This document shows positions 25,969 through 33,561 of a DNA stretch of 64,000 nucleotides, one piece after another; positions within the stretch are counted from its first letter, which is position 1, and every line of letters begins with the position of its first letter. Position numbers and translations under genes: made by a program. This DNA is from Chloroflexota bacterium. GTDB lineage: Bacteria > Chloroflexota > Anaerolineae > Aggregatilineales > UBA2796. The stretch is from the NCBI GenBank assembly GCA_021325095.1, contig JAJPHV010000147.1, positions 1 through 64,000 on the forward strand. The letters run 5' to 3'. A model generated the notes under the pieces. That model made no database searches. It was given only the letters and a program-made list of their open reading frames with translations, and was not told the origin of the DNA.

Positions 25969-28322
25969 GCTTTATCTCCTACCGGTTCGGGGTTGAGGGC
26001 CGGTACAGCCACGCTGACAGTGGTCCCCTTACCCGGTGTACTATCGATTTTCAACGTGCCGCCAATGCGCGCAGCGCGTGCCTTCATCCCGGACAGGCCG
26101 AACCCGCCGCTTTCCCTGGCAACATCCAGGGCGAAGCCCTTCCCATCATCACAGATGTCAAGGCTGACGGCGGCCTGCGTGATACACAAACAGACACGGA
26201 CATGCCGCGCATTGGCATGTTTCAGCGCATTGTTGAGTGCTTCCTGCGCGATATGGTAAAGCTGCTCCTGCACAGCCAGGGATAGATTCTCGGCGTGCGA
26301 TGCTCCTTCGACCTGAAGTTCAGCCTGTATCCCGCCGCGCACTTCTACCGCATCCAGGCGCGCGCGCAACGCGGCGATCAGTCCGCCTTTTTCGAGCGCC
26401 AGCGGGCGCAGCTCAAAAATTAGCAGACGCATCTCGCGCAGCGCTTCCTGGGCCGTGTCACGCAGTTCACGCAGATGGTTGGCGGCTTCCAGGGGGCGGC
26501 CATCGTCCAGCAGACGAGCCGCCGCTTCAGCGTATAGATTGACGCTATAAATGGACTGCGTGACAGAATCGTGCAGTTCACGCGACATACGATCCCGCTC
26601 GGCAGCGACGGCGCGCCGCTCGGCCTGAGCACGCAGCCGCCCGTTTTCGATTGCCAGGGCGGCCTGGCTGGCAAACGTGCTTGCCAGTGTAATGTCCTCG
26701 TCGGAAAAATCGCGGGCTTCGCAGTAATACAGGGCTATCGACCCGTAAATCTCCCCCTTGATGAGCAGCGGGACAGCAAAAAATGACTGATAATGGCGGA
26801 TCATACGATCCAGAAGTGCCAGCCGTTTAAGCGGCAGCGCAGTATCCTGAAATTCGGCCAGCGCGTCGGCAGCCTTGGTGAAGATGATCGGTTCGCGCTG
26901 GGATGCCGCTCTGCCGACAGCGCCTTTGCCAAGCGGGATGACCATGCCGGCGACGTAATCCACCTCCAGCCCCTGCGCCGCCTGGATGGAGAGCATTCCG
27001 CTCTCTGTATCTAACTGAAAGAAGGCAATCGCGTCGCAGTTGAGCAGGCAGCAGGCTTGTTCCGCGATGTGCTGCAAAATGTCGTCCGGCGAACGGCTGG
27101 AATTGATCAAAGCCAGGATGTCGCGCAGGGCTTCGGCCACCTGCCATCGCCGATCCAGTTCGTAGGTGCGTTCCCGAACCCGTTGTTCCATCGTCTGGTA
27201 GGCGGCCTGAAGGGCATCGTTGCGCTTCTGCAAGGCGGTGTACGACTCGCGCAGTTGCGCCGACATCAGGTTGAACTGCCTGACCAGTTCCTCCAGCTCA
27301 TCGCCGGTATGCACGGCCAGCTGCCGTCCAAAGTTCCCGCCCGCCACCTCCTGCGCCGCGCCGATCAACTGGCTGATCGGGTCGGTGATGCGCTTGATGC
27401 CGACCATGACCAGCAGTGCCGGGATGACCACGCCAAGCGCCAGTAATAGCAGCAGAAATTGGCCGTAGCCCCGGCTGGGGGCCAGGAGCGTTGCCCAGTC
27501 CTCCTCGCTGACCAGCACCCAGGGCGTGCCGGGCACAGGGGCAAAACTCGCCAGCACGTCGCGCCCATCGGCATCCTGTGTGCGGAGCGCATTGGCTTGC
27601 CCCTTCAGCGTATAGGGCTGCATGAACTGCGTAGGAATGTGACGCCCAATCTGGTCGCTGTCGGAATGGTAAATAGCCTGGCCCGTGCTGTCGAGCAGGT
27701 AAACCCGGCCACTGTCCGCGATGCGCAGTTTGACGATCCCGCCATAGAACGCGCTAAAGGTCGTGGCCCGCACCCGGAAGAGACCGACCATGACGCCGCG
27801 AAATTCCTCAATGTCGTTGCGGATCGGCACGGCGACGGCCACGACCTCCTCGCCCTGTGGCCCATCCGAAAGGCTGTCGGAGAAAGCCTGGGCCTGCCCG
27901 CGAGCAAGCTGGCCGAAGTAGCTGCGGCTCGACCAATCCTGGCTGAAGAGTTCAGGTCGTCGCGGCTCGGTTGCCGTCACGCGGCCCTCTTCATCCAGGA
28001 TCACGACGCCTGCATCCAATACCACCAGGCGGTTGCCGGCCCGCTGCAAGGCTGCCGTCTGCGTCAGAGGGTTGCCCAGATAGATGTCCGAGGTACGGGC
28101 CAGCCCGGCCAGAAGATCGGTGTAATTCGATAAATCGCTCCGGAGCTGGCTGGCCGATAAGCGGATCAATTCGCGGTTCCTGCCGATGACCAGTTCCTCG
28201 GCAACGCGCTGGTAAGCATAAAAAGTCAGGATCGCCACCGCGCACAGGATGATTGCCGTCGGAATGAACGACGCCGCCATGATTTTGGTGCGCAACCGGG
28301 CGCGCCGGACTTTCAATTTCAT
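25965..28322 (-). CDS. Sensor histidine kinase with Cache-like, HAMP, GAF and HisKA_3 domains
   Basis: A 785-residue membrane sensor. It starts at the ATG at 28322, which overlaps the upstream stop in ATGA. There are two membrane helices (about residues 14-36 and 292-314) around an extracytoplasmic, probably double-Cache, domain. A HAMP linker follows (ITDPISQLIGAAQEVAGGNF), then a coiled coil, a GAF domain (about 395-545), and a HisKA_3 dimerisation domain with the phospho-acceptor His in MSRELHDSVTQSIYS. The HATPase has N-box-like ALNNALKHANA and G-box DDGKGF. The order is that of NarX/LiaS-type kinases. Middle gene of a binding-protein/kinase/regulator operon. Confidence 0.93.
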   Translation of the reverse strand: MKLKVRRARLRTKIMAASFIPTAIILCAVAILTFYAYQRVAEELVIGRNRELIRLSASQLRSDLSNYTDLLAGLARTSDIYLGNPLTQTAALQRAGNRLVVLDAGVVILDEEGRVTATEPRRPELFSQDWSSRSYFGQLARGQAQAFSDSLSDGPQGEEVVAVAVPIRNDIEEFRGVMVGLFRVRATTFSAFYGGIVKLRIADSGRVYLLDSTGQAIYHSDSDQIGRHIPTQFMQPYTLKGQANALRTQDADGRDVLASFAPVPGTPWVLVSEEDWATLLAPSRGYGQFLLLLLALGVVIPALLVMVGIKRITDPISQLIGAAQEVAGGNFGRQLAVHTGDELEELVRQFNLMSAQLRESYTALQKRNDALQAAYQTMEQRVRERTYELDRRWQVAEALRDILALINSSRSPDDILQHIAEQACCLLNCDAIAFFQLDTESGMLSIQAAQGLEVDYVAGMVIPLGKGAVGRAASQREPIIFTKAADALAEFQDTALPLKRLALLDRMIRHYQSFFAVPLLIKGEIYGSIALYYCEARDFSDEDITLASTFASQAALAIENGRLRAQAERRAVAAERDRMSRELHDSVTQSIYSVNLYAEAAARLLDDGRPLEAANHLRELRDTAQEALREMRLLIFELRPLALEKGGLIAALRARLDAVEVRGGIQAELQVEGASHAENLSLAVQEQLYHIAQEALNNALKHANARHVRVCLCITQAAVSLDICDDGKGFALDVARESGGFGLSGMKARAARIGGTLKIDSTPGKGTTVSVAVPALNPEPVGDKA

Positions 28323-29701
28323 TGTAGCCCCTGTAGCCCCTGCCCGGCTCCGGTCTGCGCGGCCTGAATCTGGATACACGCCGCTTTCAGATCGTCGAGT
28401 GGGGCCTGTCCGAACGTCAGCACCCGATTCCAGGCATCATCGGCAATGCGTTTGGCATCCTCCATGTTGGCGAAGACCTCGGCCACCACCGAATAGCCTT
28501 TGATGTGACCGTCGGCAAAGGCGGCGAGGTCCACATCTTTGGACTCTTGCGGATATTCCTTGCGTATAGCCTCGATCCAGTCGTCCACCAGCGAGGCACG
28601 GGCCGGTTGCAAAAAGTTGGCGCGAGCCATTGCCCGACCATATTCCTTGCTGATCAGGAACTTGAGCAGTTCCCAGGCCGCGTCCGGGTGGTGCGTCCCG
28701 GCGAAAATGCCAAAGCCGTCCGTCGTGGCGAGCGTCACCTTGCGCACCGGCCCCGCCGGGAAGGGCGCTACCCCGATGCGGAATTTTGCGCCCGCCAGGA
28801 TGTCCTTGAGCGCCCAGGAACCGTCTTCGATCATTGCCACACGCCCGTTGATGAACGCTTCGTGTGTGCCTTTCATCTGCGTAGTGGGTACCGTCGCCAT
28901 CACCCGGTCATCCCAGATACGGGTACGCAGCCAATCTATCGCCGCCGTCGCCTCCGGCGCGCACATCAGGCTCTTTGCGGCGTCAGTCGGGTCTACGAAG
29001 TGGCCGCCCCAACCATTGACGTGGATTTGCACCCGATCCCAGGACACGTCGATCATGCTGCCCCACAGATCGGTTTTGCCGTCGCCGTCTCGATCATGCG
29101 TCAGGCGCTTCATCGCCCGCAAATAGTCGTCGTGTGTCCAGCTTCCATCGGGGTAATCGACGCGATACTGGTCAAACAGGTCTTTGTTGTAGTACAGGGC
29201 CAGTGCCCCGTGATACTTGGGCAGGGCGTACTGCCGCCCATCCCTGGTGAAAAAGGCGTGGTACTGTGCCGGGTCCCAGTCCTCAATGGTGGCTTTATCC
29301 AGGTCGGCGCTGACATAAGGCCGCAGGTCGAGTGCAAAATCGCGCTGCGCCCAGATCGGAAAGTGCGCGCAGCAGCCCTGGAACACATCGGGGGCCGTCC
29401 CCGCCTGAAAGTCCGCCAGCATCTTCTCTTCCAGATTTTCCGGGTCGGGCACGTAAAAAACCCGGATACCGGGGTGCGTCGCGTGGAATTCGGCCAGCAT
29501 TTGCTGTACCATCGGCGGGAACCAATCGGTTCGCCAGTCCTGGTAGACCAACTGTATCTGGCCTGCCTTGTGGGGCGTGACGCCGGGCTGCACGCTGCCG
29601 ACACTGCGGACACTGCCGCACGCGGCGAGGGCAGCGCTCCCTGTGGCTGCCCCCGCAAGGCGCAGAAACTGACGACGGGAGAGCCTGTTCGTTTTCATCA
29701 C
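28319..29701 (-). CDS. Tat-exported sugar-binding lipoprotein linked to a two-component system
   Basis: A 460-residue extracellular solute-binding family 1 protein. The N-terminus carries a twin-arginine signal (SRRQFLRLAG) ending in a lipobox LAAC, so it is probably a Tat-exported lipoprotein. Mature landmarks are a DWRTDWFPPMVQQM segment, GTAPDVFQGCCAHF and the C-terminal ISKEYGRAMARANFLQPARA. No permease gene is adjacent; the next genes are a Cache histidine kinase (4-bp overlap) and its regulator. This suggests that the protein presents a ligand to the kinase, although it may also serve a distant transporter. Confidence 0.9.
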   Translation of the reverse strand: MMKTNRLSRRQFLRLAGAATGSAALAACGSVRSVGSVQPGVTPHKAGQIQLVYQDWRTDWFPPMVQQMLAEFHATHPGIRVFYVPDPENLEEKMLADFQAGTAPDVFQGCCAHFPIWAQRDFALDLRPYVSADLDKATIEDWDPAQYHAFFTRDGRQYALPKYHGALALYYNKDLFDQYRVDYPDGSWTHDDYLRAMKRLTHDRDGDGKTDLWGSMIDVSWDRVQIHVNGWGGHFVDPTDAAKSLMCAPEATAAIDWLRTRIWDDRVMATVPTTQMKGTHEAFINGRVAMIEDGSWALKDILAGAKFRIGVAPFPAGPVRKVTLATTDGFGIFAGTHHPDAAWELLKFLISKEYGRAMARANFLQPARASLVDDWIEAIRKEYPQESKDVDLAAFADGHIKGYSVVAEVFANMEDAKRIADDAWNRVLTFGQAPLDDLKAACIQIQAAQTGAGQGLQGLQ

Positions 29702-29889
29702 GCTGCCCTTAATGTCTTACATCTCTGCCTGAGTGGACAATAACGTGGAAACTGCTGTCCGTCAGGTAATAAATGTCAGAAGGATAGCGTGATGATTGGC
29801 CCCATTCGGCAGAAAGGCGAGAGCGAGGGCAAACGCGAGGCCGCCGGGATCATCCGCTGGTTCTTTGCCTGATGGGAGTCTGAGAATCC

Positions 29890-29917
29890 TTTGCTGCCCC
29901 GCAGTCGGCGCTATACT
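29890..29917 (+). promoter_or_regulatory. Possible promoter of the LCP gene
   Basis: A TATACT -10 hexamer at 29912-29917 lies about 50 bp before the chosen LCP start. The -35 region, TTTGCT at 29890-29895 with a 16-bp spacer, is poor. Confidence 0.3.
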
Positions 29918-29965
29918 TGTGGCGCTTTCTTCGATGTCGATAGAGGTGGGGCAGAACACAATACG

Positions 29966-31432
29966 ATGAAGCAACCAGATCGCCTTATCCTGCTTCGCTC
30001 CGGCTTGCTGTTGCTCGCCGGGGCGATGTTGTTGTTGAGCATATATCCAACTAGCCTGAGCGCGGCGGGCGCAACCCTGCCGCCGACCAACACGCCGCGC
30101 GGCACGGCGAGCCGCCCTCCCACGCAAACGTTGACTCCACCGCCCCCAACGGCCACCCCCGCGACCCGCCCGAGCAAAACGCCCACGGTGATCCCGACGC
30201 TGGTCATCGAGGGCACGTACCAGACCCCTGCTGAAACGCCCGTCACGGCCATTCCGCCGATGATGCCGACTCCGGTGGCCTCCGGCGACGACGTGGCAAT
30301 TATCGGGCTGTTTGGCAGCGACACGATCACGCCGGGCGCAGCCGCACGCACCGACACGATCATCCTGCTGGCCGTGAACCGCACTCGCCAGACGGTGACG
30401 ATGGTGCACATCCCGCGCGATCTGCTGGTCTACGTGCCGAACTACACGATGGTCAAGATCAATACCGTCTACAACTATGGCAACGTCAAGTATGGCGAGG
30501 GCGGCGGGGCCAAATTGATGAAAGAAACGCTCCTCTACAACCTGGGCATCAAGCTCGATTTCTATGCACGGGTAGATTTTGTCGAGTTTCAAAAGCTGAT
30601 CCAGAAACTCGGTGGGCTGGAGATCAGCGTGGATTGCGGCATCCAGGGCTATAAGCTGAAAGACCCCAAGCTGCCCTATTACGACGAATCGAGCTGGGAA
30701 CTGTATACACTGCCTGTCGGACACTACAAGCTCGATCCCTATTCGGTGCTGTGGTACGTGCGCAGCCGGGGCAGCAGCAGCGACTTTGACCGGGGGCGGC
30801 GGCAGATGGACGTGCTGCGGGCTATGTGGCGGCAGGCCAAAGACGCCGGACTGCTGACGCAGGTCACGCAGTTGTGGCCCGAAGTGCAAAAACTGGTGGA
30901 AACGGACATGACATTGACCGACATCCTGGGCTTTGTCCCGACGGGTCTGGCGACGGATCCATCGCGCATTCAGCGCATCGACCTGGCGCTGAACGTCCAC
31001 TTCCGCGCGGCAATCATCGGGGCCTATGTCTTATTGCCCAACCCGGACGCCATGAAAATCGCCATGCAAAACTTCGTGCTGCCGCCGCCAGAGAACCGAT
31101 TGGGCGGGGAGGCGCCAAGCATCGAGATCGGCGCGGCGCTGCCACTCAAGGGCATAGATAAGGTCGCTGCCGACATGCTGTCGTGGCAGGGTTTCGCCGC
31201 GACAGCTATCGGCACGGAAGGCATCGCCAACCGCGACCAGACCGTCATCTACGACTACACGGGTAACGCCAAACCGAACAGCCTGAAAGCCATCCTCTCG
31301 ACCTTGCGTGTCAATGCTTCCGCCGTCGTTGCCAAACCTGACCCGGCCCGCACGGTGGATTTCCGCATCGAGATGGGCCACGACTACCAGAAGTGCCTGT
31401 ACACACTGCCGAAGGAGGAGCCTAGCCAGTAA
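29966..31432 (+). CDS. LytR-CpsA-Psr (LCP) family protein
   Basis: A 488-residue protein with an N-terminal membrane anchor (about residues 10-28), a long Thr/Pro-rich linker (about 35-95), and an LCP domain. The LCP part shows RTDTIILLAVNRTRQTVTMV then HIPRDLLVYVP and KINTVYNYG, including the Asp and Arg residues that bind the pyrophosphate of polyprenyl donors. A LytR_C-like domain may end the protein, with LSTLRVNASAVVAKPDPART. LCP enzymes attach glycopolymers to cell wall or other envelope acceptors. The ATG at 29966 was chosen because the anchor follows it directly; the frame is open further upstream. Confidence 0.88.
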   Translation: MKQPDRLILLRSGLLLLAGAMLLLSIYPTSLSAAGATLPPTNTPRGTASRPPTQTLTPPPPTATPATRPSKTPTVIPTLVIEGTYQTPAETPVTAIPPMMPTPVASGDDVAIIGLFGSDTITPGAAARTDTIILLAVNRTRQTVTMVHIPRDLLVYVPNYTMVKINTVYNYGNVKYGEGGGAKLMKETLLYNLGIKLDFYARVDFVEFQKLIQKLGGLEISVDCGIQGYKLKDPKLPYYDESSWELYTLPVGHYKLDPYSVLWYVRSRGSSSDFDRGRRQMDVLRAMWRQAKDAGLLTQVTQLWPEVQKLVETDMTLTDILGFVPTGLATDPSRIQRIDLALNVHFRAAIIGAYVLLPNPDAMKIAMQNFVLPPPENRLGGEAPSIEIGAALPLKGIDKVAADMLSWQGFAATAIGTEGIANRDQTVIYDYTGNAKPNSLKAILSTLRVNASAVVAKPDPARTVDFRIEMGHDYQKCLYTLPKEEPSQ

Positions 31433-31460
31433 ATTCGTCTCTTCAGAAAGAGGGGCACGT

Positions 31461-31489
31461 TTTCAAACTCGCCGCTTTAGGGTTACACT
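31461..31489 (+). promoter_or_regulatory. Predicted promoter of the methyltransferase/flippase pair
   Basis: TTTCAA (31461-31466), a 17-bp spacer and TACACT (31484-31489) lie about 35 bp upstream of the methyltransferase ATG. Confidence 0.4.
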
Positions 31490-31522
31490 CTCGGCTCACC
31501 GGCTGAGGCGAGGGGTAAGACG

Positions 31523-32275
31523 ATGGCAAGCGTTAGCCAGCAAGGACAATTCTGGGATCGCGTGACGGAGCAGGCGCAGCCGCTCGACGAAGCACTGCGC
31601 CTGATCGAATCGCTGATTCCGACTGAGGCGATCCGGGATCGGGACGTGCTGGATGCGGGCTGCGGCGCGGGTGATTACAGCGCCGCCTTCGGTCAGGTCG
31701 GGGCGCGCAGCGTCACCGCCTTCGACGTGAGCACGGGCAGCCTGCGTCTGGCCGTTGGAAAGACGCCAGCAGGCCGTTTTGCGCGGGCCAGCCTGAGCGA
31801 GCTGCCCTACCGATCCGCTTCCTTCGACGTGATCTGGTCGTGGGGCGTGCTGCACTACGTTCCGAACGCACAGGCCGCCATGCGCGAGATCGTGCGGGTG
31901 CTGCGCCCGGGCGGGGTGGCCGTCGTCCATACGCTGCGCACCGGGTTCTGGTCGTCCTTTGAAGCGGCGGGCGCAAAGCTGTTCAGCGCTGCGCCATCGT
32001 GGGTTGAGCCGCTCGTCCTGTCTGGCGGAGAGCGAATCGTGCCGCTCGTAACGCGCCTGCTGACGGGCCGCCGCCCCGAAGAGCAGACTTCCAAAACAGT
32101 GCGCCAGAAAATCCACGAGCGACTGTTTGTCCCCGGCGAGCAGCGGACATTCACTTTGGAACAGCTTGTCAAGGGCTTCGGCCCGTCCGTCGAGACCAGC
32201 CAGGCCCATCCGCCCGTTGCCGACCTGTTGAACCGCAACATGTCGATCACCGTCGTGGTTCGTAAACCGCGCTAA
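31523..32275 (+). CDS. Class I SAM-dependent methyltransferase
   Basis: A 250-residue cytoplasmic protein. The SAM-binding motif I is VLDAGCGAGDYSAAF (about residues 45-59), with the acidic residue after strand 2 in VTAFDVS and the methyltransferase type 11 post-motifs in FDVIWSWGVLHYVPNAQAA and VLRPGGVAVV. Substrate cannot be predicted. It is followed 14 bp later by a polytopic flippase-like gene, which makes an isoprenoid, lipid or glycan substrate plausible. Confidence 0.85.
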   Translation: MASVSQQGQFWDRVTEQAQPLDEALRLIESLIPTEAIRDRDVLDAGCGAGDYSAAFGQVGARSVTAFDVSTGSLRLAVGKTPAGRFARASLSELPYRSASFDVIWSWGVLHYVPNAQAAMREIVRVLRPGGVAVVHTLRTGFWSSFEAAGAKLFSAAPSWVEPLVLSGGERIVPLVTRLLTGRRPEEQTSKTVRQKIHERLFVPGEQRTFTLEQLVKGFGPSVETSQAHPPVADLLNRNMSITVVVRKPR

Positions 32276-32289
32276 GAGGCGCAACACCA

Positions 32290-33270
32290 GTGCTCCGTTC
32301 CAGACGCCTGTGGCGCTACCTGCGCCTGATCGTCGGCCTGGCGCTGATCGCCCTCCTGATCCCGACCCTGGCGACGCCCGAATTCTGGTCGACGCTGGCC
32401 TCGGTGAACGTACCGCTGGTCGTGCTGGCCTTCGTGCTGTCGGTGGCGAGCGTGGCCTCGAAGGCCTGGCGGTGGGGCGTCGTCATGCGCTGGCGCGGCA
32501 TTCACCTTTCGCCTGGCTACCTGCTCTTCAGCTACTTCATCGGCATGTTTTTCAACAACTTTTTGCCGTCCGGCATGGGCGGCGACGCGGTGCGCGCCAT
32601 CGAAGCGGCGCGGCATACCGGACGCGGCGCAGAATCGGTGACGGCGGTGGTCGTGGAGCGCGGCAGCGGCATGTTAGCCATCTTTGCGACGGGCAGCCTG
32701 TTTGCTCTGACCGTGCCCACCCTGCCCACCGGGATCGCGCTGCTGGTGCACGCGCTGTTCGTCGGGTCGCTGGTCATGGTCTGGGCGCTCTGGCTCGACG
32801 TGACCGGGCACGTCTTGGCCGCGATTGGGGCACGCCTGCCGGTCCGCCTTCAAGGCGCCTGGGGCAAGTTCACCAGAGTCTACGACGAATTCCGCCTGTA
32901 TCGCCATGAGTGGCGCCTGTTGGCTGCCGTCATGTGGCAGTCGGTGATCACGCTGGCGCTCAGTCTGGCATCCGTGTATACGCTGCTGCTGGCCTTCAAC
33001 GATCCCATACCCTTTGCGGCCTTTGCGTCATTCTTCGCCATCGCCACTGCCGTCGATGTCATCCCGATTTCGCTCAATGGCCTGGGCGTCCGCGAGGGCA
33101 CTTACGTCTTTTTCCTGGGGCAGATCGGGGTGGCCCGCCCGGTGGCGCTTGGGGTGGCACTGCTGGTGCGATTGCTGGTGCTCATTCAGGCGGCGCTCGG
33201 CGGCATTGCCTTCCTGTGGCGGAATGTGCATGGAGAAAAGCTGGCGAAGCAGATCGGCACCGAGGGGTAA
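32290..33270 (+). CDS. Lysylphosphatidylglycerol synthase TM-region / YbhN-like membrane protein
   Basis: A 326-residue polytopic protein with about eight membrane helices, starting at GTG. It matches the UPF0104/YbhN/AglD-like family, with the landmarks SYFIGMFFNNFLPSGMGGD, VVVERGSGML and ISLNGLGVREGTYVFF, the N-P-S-G-x-G-G-D and G-x-G-x-R-E signatures. No aminoacyltransferase domain is attached, so it is the flippase-like half only. It probably handles a lipid or lipid-linked sugar in envelope assembly. Confidence 0.85.
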   Translation: MLRSRRLWRYLRLIVGLALIALLIPTLATPEFWSTLASVNVPLVVLAFVLSVASVASKAWRWGVVMRWRGIHLSPGYLLFSYFIGMFFNNFLPSGMGGDAVRAIEAARHTGRGAESVTAVVVERGSGMLAIFATGSLFALTVPTLPTGIALLVHALFVGSLVMVWALWLDVTGHVLAAIGARLPVRLQGAWGKFTRVYDEFRLYRHEWRLLAAVMWQSVITLALSLASVYTLLLAFNDPIPFAAFASFFAIATAVDVIPISLNGLGVREGTYVFFLGQIGVARPVALGVALLVRLLVLIQAALGGIAFLWRNVHGEKLAKQIGTEG

Positions 33271-33325
33271 ACCTGGTGCGTCACGACCCGCCAGTATGAT
33301 GGATGATCCATCGGGAAAAAGGCGC

Positions 33326-33354
33326 TTGACACTAACGAACACTTGTGCTATTCT
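33326..33354 (+). promoter_or_regulatory. Near-consensus promoter facing into the 3' end of the kinase gene
   Basis: TTGACA (33326-33331), 17 bp, TATTCT (33349-33354). Nothing coding on the plus strand is credible for the next 2.7 kb. The region just downstream contains two inverted repeats: AGCTACA-ACC-TGTAGCT (33386-33402), and CCTGATC (33413-33419) with GATCAGG (33440-33446) enclosing an inner CCTG-TTTTT-CAGG stem. This could be a small RNA or an antisense transcript to the Ser/Thr kinase gene, or chance. Confidence 0.4.
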
Positions 33355-33561
33355 TCTGGCGCGCTTTTTTGCATATTCCTCCGAAAGCTACAACCTGTAG
33401 CTAAGGCCCACGCCTGATCTGTATGCCTGTTTTTCAGGTGATCAGGTGACTTCAACTGGATAGTAACACAAGAAATAATACCCGATGAGCCTTCGCCCGG
33501 ATGCCCTTTTGCTTTAGCGGGCTGTGTGGATTCAGCCCGATGCTTGAGCGCCGGGCATGCC

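Noticed and set aside
29762..31000. A 412-codon open frame on the minus strand
   Set aside because: It lies antisense to the LCP gene, its residues are rich in Arg, Gln and His, and it has no domain-like pattern. It is a by-product of high GC.
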